A DNA stretch of 11,278 bases from Victivallales bacterium (GCA_018648945.1 JABGQJ010000200.1:1-11278); one strand, 5' to 3'; counted from the first letter of the stretch, positions 1 through 7,388 are shown. Made by a program: numbers and translations. Notes: a model not told the origin generated them from the letters alone.

Positions 1-21
1 GAAGGCGGCGGAGTAAGGGCA

Positions 22-42
22 GGGGAAGCGTACGGCTTCCCT
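22..42. terminator. Hairpin near left edge, possible terminator
   Basis: A perfect 7-bp stem (gggaagc / gcttccc, 23-29 and 35-41) with a 5-base loop, extendable by one G-T pair. No T-run follows on either strand, so an intrinsic terminator is only a possibility. On the plus strand a TAA at 14-16 ends a frame reading K-A-A-E, so this could be the 3' end of a plus-strand gene lying left of the window; four codons are too few to be sure. Between 43 and 259 I see no convincing gene, tRNA or repeat. Confidence 0.25.
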
Positions 43-259
43 GCATGGCGGGATTCTGGCGCGGATGGTCCATAGGTAGGCTACGCAAGCGGAGTTCTGC
101 GCCGAACGTGCTGGCGGCGAGTCAGGTCCGCTCACGAGCCACCGGCAACGACGCACTATTGCATGCCGCCACGAAGTCCTGCACTGCACTCAACGCCGGA
201 GTCGACGATTCCCCGCTACACCTGTGCCCGGCTTGCGCGACCTGCCCGCACGGCCGCGA

Positions 260-2047
260 TCACTTGAGTCGGACGACCATCTCCGTGCCTGTCTTCGCCA
301 GCTTGGCTTTGACGACCTGCGCCTTGCCAGCTGCTTGCACGCTCACCTTGTACTCGCCGAGGAATCCTCGGACGGCGCAGGCCCCGTTGGCGTCCGTGGT
401 TGTCTTCTCATTGGTCTGCCACTGGCGGAACACCAGATCTCGGTATGCCTCGGCATTGGGTTTCGGTTCCCAATTCCTGCGGTACATGGCCCCTTTCGGG
501 CGCCAGTGGGCGCCTTCCCAGAATCCCCACATCTGGAAGCCGACGACGCTGGGATGGCTGAACAACAGGGTCATGAAATCCCGCGTGTACCTCGCCTGGG
601 CATCCTCGTCGTCGATGTCGATGTCGAACTCGGTAACCCGCATCTTGAGCCCGAGCTTGCCGAACTCCTCCAGGGTTCGGTAGACCATGGCTGGATTCGG
701 CAGATTGCCTCCCAAGTGAGCCTGGAAGCCGACGCCTGTGACTGGCGCGCCGCCCTTCAAGAGGAACTGGATCGTGTCCAGGTAGGCGGCATGGTTCCTA
801 GAGCCGGGCGGGCTGTTGAGGATCGAGTAGTCGTTGATATACAGATCGTGTGTGGGCAGGACCTCGCGCGCGGCCTTGAACCAGTCGATCATGATCTCGC
901 GCCCGAACAGGTCCATCAGTTCGTGGTTGGATCGGGTCTCGTTGATCACATCCCACTCGTCCACCACATCCCGCGTGGCGGCGCCAATCTCGCGGATGTG
1001 GTCCAGCACCAATTGGGGGACCTTGCTCTGGTCAGGCGTTCCCTTGAGTTTCTGGAGCTCCCTGGGCAGGTGCTTCCAGTTGGGCCAGACCATGACATGC
1101 CCCCGGACGTGGTAGCCCGCGTCGTGGAACTCGCGCAAGGTGGCGACCGTGGTCTTCTTCTGGTACGCTCCGCCCCAGTTGCTCTCCCAGGGCGGCCATT
1201 TGAGCGCATTCTCGTTGCCCGTCGCATTGAACAGCTCGCGTGCCTTCTGGCGATATGTGTCCAGCGCGGGATCCTTGGCGGTGAACCGGGGGATGCTGAT
1301 GACCGAGGAGAACTGGAATGCATGGCGGGTCAGTTCCGCCTGTACCACCGCGTTCGGCACCGGCTTGCCTTTGGCATCGACGACCGTCACCTTGAGATCG
1401 CCTTTCCGGTGCTGCTCGATGCGCTCGGCGGCTCCCCTTCGCCACGCTGCGTTGGGGGCCGATCCGGGGTAGGTCACCGGGGTTCTCGGCAGATCCCTCA
1501 GCTTCGTCCCCTTGGGCATTCTCAGGAACTGCACGCCGCCAATCTCCATCTCCTGCTTGCCGTACCCCAGGCCGAAGCAGAGCGCGGTCTCCCCGGCGGC
1601 ATGGTCCCGCCTAGCGACAAAGGGGTAGTCGTAGCGCTTCCAGTTCGTGCCCGCTCGGAAGTCGGACGTCAGCATCTTGTGCCAATTCGGGGAGTGCTTT
1701 TGGAAGTAGATGTGCCCACGTGCCTCTCCGGTCTCGTCCTCGGGCGCCACGCCACGGGCATAGAAGCGTACGTGCAGGATGTCGCTCTTCGCCACGGGTT
1801 GTTGGCAGACCACGGCCAGCTGCAGCTCGTAGAATGCCTTCATGGGCTGGAGATTCGTGGTCTTCACTGCCTTGGCGAAAGCCTGTCCCGTCACGTCCAC
1901 GATCTCGATCTTCGCCTTCTCGGTAACGCTCGGCTTCTGCCCCCCCACGTAGTCGGCGGCGAGCAACGACTCGTGCGGCGGCAAGGGCTTGTCCTGGGCT
2001 GCAGCAGCGACAAGAGAGACAGTCATGAGGAGACCTGCGAGTTTCAT
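260..2047 (-). CDS. Secreted GH10 endo-1,4-beta-xylanase-type enzyme with N-terminal CBM-like domain
   Basis: Glycoside hydrolase family 10 protein of 595 aa, expected to cut beta-1,4-xylan or a related glycan outside the cytoplasm. From ATG 2047 residues 1-17 form a signal peptide (basic start, hydrophobic core, run of four Ala, then QDKP). A TTG two codons upstream (2053) is possible but gives no better start. Residues about 20-190 resemble the carbohydrate-binding domain (CBM4/9 type) that often precedes GH10 in planctomycete-like proteins. A short beta segment (DLKVTVVDAKGKPVPNA, about 217-233) leads into the TIM barrel, about 245-545. Seen: the acid/base motif EWDVINET (Glu370), the nucleophile motif RVTEFDID (Glu473), and MWGFWEGAHW (about 506-515) in place of the usual conserved Trp strand. 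A short beta-rich tail with TDANG ends the protein. Odd: the usual HTLVWH motif reads GHVMVWPN. The gene diverges from the sulfatase. Family assignment is firm; substrate is inferred. Confidence 0.9.
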   Translation of the reverse strand: MKLAGLLMTVSLVAAAAQDKPLPPHESLLAADYVGGQKPSVTEKAKIEIVDVTGQAFAKAVKTTNLQPMKAFYELQLAVVCQQPVAKSDILHVRFYARGVAPEDETGEARGHIYFQKHSPNWHKMLTSDFRAGTNWKRYDYPFVARRDHAAGETALCFGLGYGKQEMEIGGVQFLRMPKGTKLRDLPRTPVTYPGSAPNAAWRRGAAERIEQHRKGDLKVTVVDAKGKPVPNAVVQAELTRHAFQFSSVISIPRFTAKDPALDTYRQKARELFNATGNENALKWPPWESNWGGAYQKKTTVATLREFHDAGYHVRGHVMVWPNWKHLPRELQKLKGTPDQSKVPQLVLDHIREIGAATRDVVDEWDVINETRSNHELMDLFGREIMIDWFKAAREVLPTHDLYINDYSILNSPPGSRNHAAYLDTIQFLLKGGAPVTGVGFQAHLGGNLPNPAMVYRTLEEFGKLGLKMRVTEFDIDIDDEDAQARYTRDFMTLLFSHPSVVGFQMWGFWEGAHWRPKGAMYRRNWEPKPNAEAYRDLVFRQWQTNEKTTTDANGACAVRGFLGEYKVSVQAAGKAQVVKAKLAKTGTEMVVRLK

Positions 2048-2220
2048 GGGCAAATCCAGTCCGAGAAAAGTGACCGTGTTTCCGTTGCGTTACGGCACAC
2101 CCTACGCCCTGGCAAGCCATCCCGCAAACGCGTCAGGTTCCCTGCGGGCGCTGGCGTGCCTGCGCCGCCGGGGTAGAGTAGATCCGGTCTGGACCCGCAA
2201 CCCACGAGAGGCACCGCGAT
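2048..2220. promoter_or_regulatory. Divergent intergenic region between GH10 and sulfatase genes
   Basis: These 173 bases must hold the start signals for both the minus-strand GH10 gene and the plus-strand sulfatase pair. The sulfatase has a clear ribosome binding site, gagagg at 2206-2211, nine bases before its ATG. The GH10 gene has no strong one. I found no sigma70-like pair of boxes good enough to place a promoter on either strand and no convincing regulator palindrome. Confidence 0.35.
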
Positions 2221-3669
2221 ATGAAGGCGATCGTCGTCCTATTCGACTCCATGCAGCGTGACTTCCTGCCGCCCTATGGCAACGACTGGGTGCACGCGCC
2301 CAACTACGCCCGGCTGGCGGAACATGCTCTCACTTTCGACCGTTGCTTCGTCGGCAGCATGCCCTGCATGCCTGCCCGCCGCGAACTCCACACGGGCCGC
2401 TACAACTTCCTCCATCGCTCCTGGGGCCCGCTGGAGCCCTTCGACGACTCCATGCCCCGGATGTTGAGGGACAGCGGCACCTACACCCACCTTTGCAGTG
2501 ACCATGGCCACTACTGGGAAGACGGTGGCGGCACGTACCACACCCAGTACTCCAGTTGGGAGAGCGCGCGTGGCCAGGAAGGTGATCCCTGGAAGGCGGA
2601 GGTCGCCGACCCCGAGGTGCCGGCCCACTTTGGCAACGGGTTGCGCCAGGACTGGATCAACCGCAAGTACTGGGCGTCCGAGGAGGACATGAGCCAGACC
2701 AAGGTCTTCGACCAGGCCACCGAGTTCCTGACCACCAACCACAAGCAGGACAACTGGCTGCTCCAGATCGAGTGCTTCGACCCCCATCCCCCCTTCTTCG
2801 CCCCACAGAAGTACCGCGATCTCTATCCCTCCGACTACACCGGCCCTCAGTTCGACTTTCCCCGTTACGCCCAGGTCACCGAGGAAGAACGGGGGGCCGT
2901 GGATGAATGTCGGCGCAACTATGCGGCCCTGCTCAGCATGTGCGACCATTCGCTCGGCCGGGTCCTCGATGCCATGGACGAACATGGCCTGTGGGAGGAC
3001 ACCATGCTCATCGTCACCACCGACCATGGGTTCATGCTCGGTGAACACAACTGGTGGGCCTTCGTGAACCAGCCCTTCTACAACACCTGTGCTCTCAAGC
3101 CCATGTTCGTCTGGGACCCGCGCAATCCACGCGCCGGACAGCGCTCCGATCAACTCGCTCAGATGCATGACCTGCCGGTCACTCTCCTGGAGTATTTCGG
3201 CGTTGCGCCCGGCTCGGACATGCAGGGCATCGACCTCGGCGCAGGCGAACAGGAGCGCGCTGGTGTCCTGTTTGGGGTGTTTGGCGGCCAAGTGAATGTC
3301 ACCGACGGTCGCTACGTTTACATGCGTGGGCCGCGCTCGCCCGACAGTCAGCCACTCTACAACTATACGCTGATGCCCACGCACATGCGCAAGTTCTTTG
3401 GCCCGCAGGAGCTCTGCGATGCCGAGCTTGCCCCGCCATTCCCCTTCACCAAGGGGCAGCCGACGCTCCGCTGTCCCGCCCGCCCCTTCTTCCGCAGCCA
3501 GCACGAATTCGGTGATCTGCTCTTCGACTTGCAGGTCGATCCCGAGCAGGTCTCTCCCCTGGACGATCCCGCCATCGAGGCCCGCATGGTCGATCTCCTC
3601 GTCGCCCAAATGCAAGCCAACGACGCCCCGGCCGAGCAGTATGAACGTCTTGGCCTACCCCCCCTTTAG
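2221..3669 (+). CDS. Type I (formylglycine) sulfatase, cytoplasmic
   Basis: Alkaline-phosphatase-superfamily sulfatase, 482 aa, hydrolysing sulfate esters from an unidentified, probably carbohydrate, substrate. Seen: an N-terminal strand ending in Asp (VVLFDSMQRD, Asp9 and Asp14, the metal-binding region); the maturation motif C49-M-P-A-R53 followed by LHTGR, where the Cys would be converted to formylglycine; SDHGHY (93-98); FDPHPPF (186-192); the second metal motif TTDHGFMLGEH (266-276, Asp268 and His269); and the family's C-terminal strand FDLQVDPEQ (435-443). The start is supported by gagagg nine bases upstream. There is no signal peptide, so it should act in the cytoplasm on imported sugars, unlike most polysaccharide sulfatases. 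The Cys-type motif needs a formylglycine-generating enzyme or anSME, not present here. The next gene starts 19 bases later and is almost certainly co-transcribed. Fold and motif are certain; the sulfated substrate is unknown. Confidence 0.92.
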   Translation: MKAIVVLFDSMQRDFLPPYGNDWVHAPNYARLAEHALTFDRCFVGSMPCMPARRELHTGRYNFLHRSWGPLEPFDDSMPRMLRDSGTYTHLCSDHGHYWEDGGGTYHTQYSSWESARGQEGDPWKAEVADPEVPAHFGNGLRQDWINRKYWASEEDMSQTKVFDQATEFLTTNHKQDNWLLQIECFDPHPPFFAPQKYRDLYPSDYTGPQFDFPRYAQVTEEERGAVDECRRNYAALLSMCDHSLGRVLDAMDEHGLWEDTMLIVTTDHGFMLGEHNWWAFVNQPFYNTCALKPMFVWDPRNPRAGQRSDQLAQMHDLPVTLLEYFGVAPGSDMQGIDLGAGEQERAGVLFGVFGGQVNVTDGRYVYMRGPRSPDSQPLYNYTLMPTHMRKFFGPQELCDAELAPPFPFTKGQPTLRCPARPFFRSQHEFGDLLFDLQVDPEQVSPLDDPAIEARMVDLLVAQMQANDAPAEQYERLGLPPL

Positions 3670-3688
3670 TCCAGCACTAGGAAGCACC

Positions 3689-4801
3689 ATGGACGCCTAT
3701 CTTCTGCCTCCCCCAATCAACACCTCTCCCGGTCCCGAGTTCGCAGACGAGGCTCGCGTGTGGCAGGGCATTCCCAGCATCGAGCGTGGCCCGGACGGTC
3801 GTCTCTGGGCGGCCTGGTACTCTGGCGGGGTGACCGAGAACCGCGACAACTACGTCATGCTTTACACCAGCGGCGACGACGCCGACACGTGGCAACTGGT
3901 CCTCATCATCGACCCCGATGGTCCCGGTATTGCCCGCGCCTACGACCCCTGTCCCTGGCTCGACCCAGAAGGCCGCCTCTGGCTCTTCTGGGGTCAAGGC
4001 AACGAGAATCATACCGAGCCGGACAAGGGGGTTTGGGCGATCGTCACCGATGAGCCGGACAGCGCCAACCCAGCCTGGAGCAAGCCTCGCCGGCTCGGCG
4101 ACGGCGTGATGATGAACAAGCCCGTCGTCACTTCCTCTGGCGACTGGCTGATCAGTTCCGCTCTCTGGCAGGCGGAGGATTCCTGCCGGGTGCTCGCCTC
4201 CAGCGACCAGGGGAAGACCTGGGAACGCATCGGCGCGGCCGGCATTTCCGACCCGAAGGAACGCAATTGCGACGAGCATATGATCGTGGAGCGCACCGAT
4301 GGCTCGCTCTGGATGCTCGTTCGCACCACCTACGGTATCGGCGAGAGCATTTCCGCCGACCAGGGGCGCACCTGGAGCCCCGTCGCGCCCACGGCAATCC
4401 AGAACCCCGCCAGCCGCTTCTACATTGCCCGCCTGCAGTCCGGGCGGCTTCTGCTGGTCAAGAACGGCCCGGTCGCCGAACGCACCAACCGCCGCCAGAT
4501 CACTGCTGTCCTTTCGGAAGACGATGGCGAGAGCTGGATCGGCGGTCTTGTTCTCGACCCGCGCGGCCCCGGTACGGGGAGCGGCGATGGCTCCGTGTCC
4601 TATCCAGACGCCACGCAGAGCCCCGACGGCACGATTCACTGCATCCACGATTTCGATCGCAGCGGCGACAAGGAAATCCTCTACTCCCGATTCACCGAAA
4701 AGGACATTCTCGTGGGCAAGCCGGTTGCCGACGGGACGATCCTGTCCCGCGTTCTCAATCGTGCCACGGGCCTGAACCCCACGCTCAAACCCAAGGCCTA
4801 G
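3689..4801 (+). CDS. Sialidase-fold (BNR/Asp-box) protein, putative exo-alpha-sialidase-like hydrolase
   Basis: A 370-aa six-bladed beta-propeller of the sialidase superfamily. Three Asp-boxes (S-x-D-x-G-x-T/S-W) are visible at about 171-178, 222-229 and 276-283, and repeated blade strands such as GPDGRLWAAWYSGG (34-47), DPEGRLWLFWGQG (92-104) and RTDGSLWMLVRT (202-213). The late YPDATQSPDGTIH segment (305-317) is typical of the large family annotated as sialidase in planctomycete- and Paenibacillus-type genomes. I cannot assign the catalytic Arg triad, Tyr and Glu from sequence alone, so true sialidase activity is unproven; other sugar-active propeller families are possible. The frame is open well upstream into the sulfatase gene, but ATG 3689 is chosen because it follows the sulfatase stop by 19 bases and has aggaag just before it. 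No signal peptide, matching the sulfatase, so both probably act on the same imported glycan. Its TAG abuts repeat copy A. Confidence 0.8.
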   Translation: MDAYLLPPPINTSPGPEFADEARVWQGIPSIERGPDGRLWAAWYSGGVTENRDNYVMLYTSGDDADTWQLVLIIDPDGPGIARAYDPCPWLDPEGRLWLFWGQGNENHTEPDKGVWAIVTDEPDSANPAWSKPRRLGDGVMMNKPVVTSSGDWLISSALWQAEDSCRVLASSDQGKTWERIGAAGISDPKERNCDEHMIVERTDGSLWMLVRTTYGIGESISADQGRTWSPVAPTAIQNPASRFYIARLQSGRLLLVKNGPVAERTNRRQITAVLSEDDGESWIGGLVLDPRGPGTGSGDGSVSYPDATQSPDGTIHCIHDFDRSGDKEILYSRFTEKDILVGKPVADGTILSRVLNRATGLNPTLKPKA

Positions 4802-4882
4802 CCTGATTAATTCACGCGAATCTGCTGCGAACCCGGATTGCACTGCATCTCAGCCCGTTGTGCCAGAACGCCGACCTTGACG
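4802..4882 (+). repeat. Dispersed repeat, copy A
   Basis: An 81-base sequence that recurs on the opposite strand at 9841-9921 with 77 of 81 bases identical (differences fall at 4806, 4807, 4812 and 4847 of this copy). It begins at the base after the sialidase-fold gene's TAG; weaker, gapped similarity continues about ten bases back through that stop codon. It lies between two convergent genes and has no coding capacity of its own. The last part overlaps the left arm of a palindrome at 4851-4925. Its orientation relative to the preceding gene is the same as for copy B. Confidence 0.9.
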
Positions 4883-4925
4883 GGTGCCAACACGCCTGCG
4901 CCCGGCAACCTGGCACAACAGGCTG
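4851..4925. terminator. Long-arm palindrome between convergent genes
   Basis: cagcccgttgtgccag (4851-4866) is the inverted complement of ctggcacaacaggctg (4910-4925) at 15 of 16 positions, with 43 bases between. The loop is itself rich in complementary pieces, for example gtgcca (4884-4889) against tggcac (4911-4916). It sits between the convergent sialidase-fold and rluA genes, where a bidirectional transcription end is expected, but no T-run follows either arm, so a rho-independent terminator is not shown; it may instead be part of the repeat element. Confidence 0.45.
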
Positions 4926-4975
4926 ATCCACAGCACACTGCGCGCTCTCGCAACGAAGCGCACGAATCATCCAGA

Positions 4976-5932
4976 CTAGGTTGTCCCCGGGAAGAGAGCG
5001 GCGAAATCGGCCGGCGGCGGGCAGGTCCATTGTTGGGCCATCGCCGTGCTTGGCGGACTGCTCAGTCGCCAGGAATGGAGGGCTTGATGGGGGAGGCGGA
5101 GCGCGCGTTCGTCGTCCTCGGTCAGGGTGCCGTCGCGGAAGCGGAGAAACCAGGTCTCGTCGCGCCCGTAGATCTTGTCGCCGACGACGGGGAACCCGAG
5201 GCTGCAGAGCGTGGCCCGGATCTGGTGGGTGCGCCCGGTGATGAGCTCTGCCTGAAGCAGGCTCAGTCCCTGGCGGCGAGCGAGGCAGGCGAAGTGCGTC
5301 TCGGCCGTCTGTTCGCCGGGCACATGGGGTTGGAGCGGTGAGAAGCGGCGCTTCTTGCGGATGGTGCTGGTTGCATCCCGGTGCAGCCAGCCGCTGGCGT
5401 GGAGAGTCTCGGGAAATTCCCCCTCAACGGCGGCTAGGTACGTCTTGGCGATTCTGCCTTGGCTGGCAAGTTCCTGGAAGCGTTTGGCGGCGGCCGGGGT
5501 TCTGGCGGCAAGGAGGAGCCCGGAGGTCTCCCGGTCCAGGCGGGTGAGGAAATGAAGGTCCGCGTGGCCTTGTTCCCGGAGGAATGCCCAGAGGGTGTGG
5601 GCAAAGTAGCGACCGGCGGGGTGGACGGGGAGGCCGGGGGGCTTGGCGATGACCAGCAGATCGTCCTCCGCGTGGACTATCTGGAACTCGTGGGGAACGG
5701 GTGGTTCCGGCAGGTCGCCGCAGCGGTATTCGATGGTGTCGCCCTCGGCCAGCTGTTCGTGTCCGGTGGCAGGTTCTCCATTGCGCAGGACGCGGCTAGC
5801 TGCCAGCGCCGCGAGCCAGGCTTCGCGCGTGTGATAGGTGAAGCGCTCGACCAGGAAGTCGAGTAGTGCGGTGCCCCCCGCGTTCTGCCGTATTCGGCAG
5901 CGGGCGATGCGAGGTCCGAGCGGCAGGCTCAC
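4976..5932 (-). CDS. RluA-family RNA pseudouridine synthase
   Basis: A 318-aa enzyme that converts specific uridines in rRNA or tRNA to pseudouridine in the cytoplasm. Residues about 10-70 look like a divergent S4-type RNA-binding domain (RIRQNAGGTALLDFLVERF, then SRVLRNGEPA). The catalytic domain follows: DDLLVIAKPPGLPVHPAGRY (90-109); the catalytic motif RLDRETSG (131-138) with Asp133; KTYLAAVEG (163-171); and ELITGRTHQIRA (229-240) then FPVVGDKIYG. The GTG at 5932 overlaps the TGA of the EIIA gene in a GTGA, so translation is probably coupled; no other good start occurs nearby and no strong ribosome binding site is seen. It is the last gene of the zinc-ribbon, EIIA, rluA unit. Family is certain; which of RluA, RluC or RluD activities it has, and so the target base, cannot be read from sequence. 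Confidence 0.93.
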   Translation of the reverse strand: MSLPLGPRIARCRIRQNAGGTALLDFLVERFTYHTREAWLAALAASRVLRNGEPATGHEQLAEGDTIEYRCGDLPEPPVPHEFQIVHAEDDLLVIAKPPGLPVHPAGRYFAHTLWAFLREQGHADLHFLTRLDRETSGLLLAARTPAAAKRFQELASQGRIAKTYLAAVEGEFPETLHASGWLHRDATSTIRKKRRFSPLQPHVPGEQTAETHFACLARRQGLSLLQAELITGRTHQIRATLCSLGFPVVGDKIYGRDETWFLRFRDGTLTEDDERALRLPHQALHSWRLSSPPSTAMAQQWTCPPPADFAALFPGTT

Positions 5933-6384
5933 ACCCGGACCGCAGCCAACACCCGGAATACGCGGGAGGGCATAGTGACTGCCAGGAGGCGCTCGACCCG
6001 GGTGCCGTTGCGCGCGAACTCGGCCAGGGCCTGAAGTAGCCCGAGGTGGGCCGTGGGGGAGTTGGCGGGGACCGCGATGCAGAGGAACAGACGGCAGCGA
6101 CCACCATCCGGGTCGAAGGGAATGCCAGGCTCCGGAGCGGTGGCAAGGACCAGTCCAAGCCGTTCCACAACTGCAGAGCGGGCATGGGGGATGGCAATCC
6201 CTGGCTCCACGCGCGTCGTCACCTGCTGCTCGCGCGCTTCGAGCGCGGTCACGAAGGCGCCCGCATCGGACACGATGCCGGAATTGGCCAATGGCACGGT
6301 CACGGCCTCGAACAACTCCTGCCGACTCTGGCAGGGCGTGTTGAGGAGAATGTGTTCTTTCGGGAGGAGGGTTTTGAGGTCCAT
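5929..6384 (-). CDS. PTS EIIA domain protein (fructose / PtsN type)
   Basis: A single-domain phosphotransferase EIIA of the fructose/mannitol/nitrogen class, 151 aa, about the family's usual size. Seen: an N-terminal LLPKEHILLN, a helical region ending in ALEAREQQVTTRVEPG, then the phosphorylation site GIAIPHAR with His67, and the second conserved His113 in NSPTAHLGLL. It would accept a phosphoryl group from HPr at His67. No EIIB, EIIC, HPr or EI is in the window, so a regulatory PtsN-like role is as likely as sugar uptake. ATG 6384 is preferred over the TTG directly before it. The gene starts 18 bases after the zinc-ribbon gene and ends overlapping the rluA start by four bases, so the three form one transcription unit. 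Family certain; sugar versus regulatory role open. Confidence 0.88.
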   Translation of the reverse strand: MDLKTLLPKEHILLNTPCQSRQELFEAVTVPLANSGIVSDAGAFVTALEAREQQVTTRVEPGIAIPHARSAVVERLGLVLATAPEPGIPFDPDGGRCRLFLCIAVPANSPTAHLGLLQALAEFARNGTRVERLLAVTMPSRVFRVLAAVRV

Positions 6385-6402
6385 CAATTCCAGGCCTGTG
6401 GG

Positions 6403-6732
6403 TTACTCGGAAAGGAGCAGGAAGCGCCCGCAGTTCGGGCAGAGCCAGTCCATTTCCTCGCGCCGCATCCGGTTCAGATCGCCTTGGGTGATGTTGAGGT
6501 GGCAGCCCAGGCAGACGCCACCGGCTTCGCTGACGATGGCCGTGCCCTGTTGCCGCCGGTAGCCATCAAATCGCTTGAGAACAGCGGGGGGGACTTGCTC
6601 GCGTAGATTGGCGATCTCGGGGTCAAGCTCAACCGTCTTGGTTGCCGCGTCGTCCCCGTGGACGATGGCGGATTCCTGACGGACGATTTCCAGTTCCTGC
6701 AGATCCATCAACGCTTGCGCGAATGCGCGCAT
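6403..6732 (-). CDS. Short C4-type zinc-ribbon protein
   Basis: A 109-aa protein with a helical N-terminal half (MRAFAQALMDLQELEIVRQE, then DPEIANLREQ and AVLKRFDGYR) and a C-terminal zinc ribbon whose four ligands are visible: C74-x2-C77 in GGVCLGCHLNI and C98-x2-C101 in DWLCPNCGRFL. This resembles the C-terminal domain of the family annotated as C4-type zinc ribbon (zf-RING_7), whose members are normally about 240 aa with a long coiled coil, so this one is about half length. The molecular role of the family is not well established; a nucleic-acid or protein contact role is inferred. The frame is open to 6795, but a sigma70-like promoter at 6791-6818 would place transcription start inside that extension, so ATG 6732 is preferred; ggag lies about 11 bases upstream. 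First gene of the unit with EIIA and rluA. Confidence 0.78.
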   Translation of the reverse strand: MRAFAQALMDLQELEIVRQESAIVHGDDAATKTVELDPEIANLREQVPPAVLKRFDGYRRQQGTAIVSEAGGVCLGCHLNITQGDLNRMRREEMDWLCPNCGRFLLLSE

Positions 6733-6790
6733 AGTCTGGCTACTCCGGCTGTTTCCGTGAGTGGGCAAGAGCCCGGACGACATCACAGGG

Positions 6791-6818
6791 AACATACCAT
6801 CTTGCGCTTGCCTGACAA
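6791..6818 (-). promoter_or_regulatory. Putative sigma70-type promoter for zinc-ribbon / EIIA / rluA unit
   Basis: Read on the minus strand: TTGTCA (6818-6813), 16 bases, TATGTT (6796-6791). The -35 box matches five of six and the -10 box four of six consensus bases. It lies in the 140-base gap after the LURF-one gene and about 50 bases before the chosen zinc-ribbon ATG. Judged by eye only. Confidence 0.35.
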
Positions 6819-6872
6819 CAGGTGGGAGCTGGTTCCGTGTCCGCTGGTGGTCCGTAGGAGGCCGACGGCAGG

Positions 6873-7355
6873 CTAGTGGCGCGATGCCTGGTTGACCAAG
6901 TCGATACAGACAGCGGTCGCCAGGATGGTGATATCATCTTGGCCATCAACGATGTCGATGCCATAGGAATCGGCCCAGGTGAAGTAGGTCTTGGAGACAA
7001 GTGCCACATCGCGCCCGCAACGACTGAAGCTGTATTCGTGATCGAAGAAACTCCCACTCACCTCGTAGTCGTTGGGGCCGGGGATATCGACAGTGTACTT
7101 GTCCTTGAAGAAAGAGAACTCCTTCCGCACCTCAGCGAAGAGCTGGCCCGCCCGGTGGATCTCGTAGGTCTTGCGCATGCTGAGCAGGCGCTGGGAGATG
7201 AAGGCCAGTTCCTTGCCGTCCATGTCCAGGAACGAGAGCTTCTTGCCGAACGAGAAGGCCTTGCCGTCCACCAGGTACACGTCGTTCCCAAGGGAGTCGG
7301 CGATGGTGAAGTCATCCCCCATGGCGAAGAGCTTCTGGGTCATTCGGTAGCGCAT
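6873..7355 (-). CDS. LURF-one-related (LOR) family protein
   Basis: A 160-aa protein of the LURF-one-related family (YxjI-like; tubby/scramblase-type beta barrel). The family's N-terminal signature is clear: RYRMTQKLFAMGDDFTIAD (2-20), then DVYLVDGKAFSFGKKLSF (25-42), DMDGKELAFISQRLLSM (44-60) and YEIHRAG (64-70). The rest is alternating beta strands (AEVRKEFSFFKDKYTVDI, DYEVSGSFFDHEYSF) and a C-terminal helix. No signal peptide or membrane span. The biochemical role in bacteria is not established; membrane-lipid or ligand binding is only suggested by fold. The start is supported by agagagga six bases before ATG 7355. It begins 33 bases after the glycosyltransferase stop and is probably expressed with it. 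Family assignment is firm, function unknown. Confidence 0.88.
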   Translation of the reverse strand: MRYRMTQKLFAMGDDFTIADSLGNDVYLVDGKAFSFGKKLSFLDMDGKELAFISQRLLSMRKTYEIHRAGQLFAEVRKEFSFFKDKYTVDIPGPNDYEVSGSFFDHEYSFSRCGRDVALVSKTYFTWADSYGIDIVDGQDDITILATAVCIDLVNQASRH

Positions 7356-7388
7356 GGTTGGTCCTCTCTTGACAAGGTTCTGGCTGGA

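Noticed and set aside
43..259. Possible small gene or RNA gene left of the GH10 stop
   Set aside because: Open frames here have no start signal or recognisable product, no tRNA-like arms are visible, and no similarity to the dispersed repeat was seen.
224..2176. Very long plus-strand open frame opposite the GH10 gene
   Set aside because: High-G+C coding DNA often leaves the antisense frame open. Its translation shows no domain, while the minus strand has a signal peptide and full GH10 motifs.
2239..3615. Long minus-strand open frame opposite the sulfatase
   Set aside because: Low-complexity translation with no recognisable motif; the plus strand carries all sulfatase motifs and a good ribosome binding site.
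3677..4843. Minus-strand open frame opposite the sialidase-fold gene, sharing its first residues with a frame in repeat copy B
   Set aside because: The shared N-terminal residues come only from the repeat; the rest is antisense shadow of an Asp-box protein.
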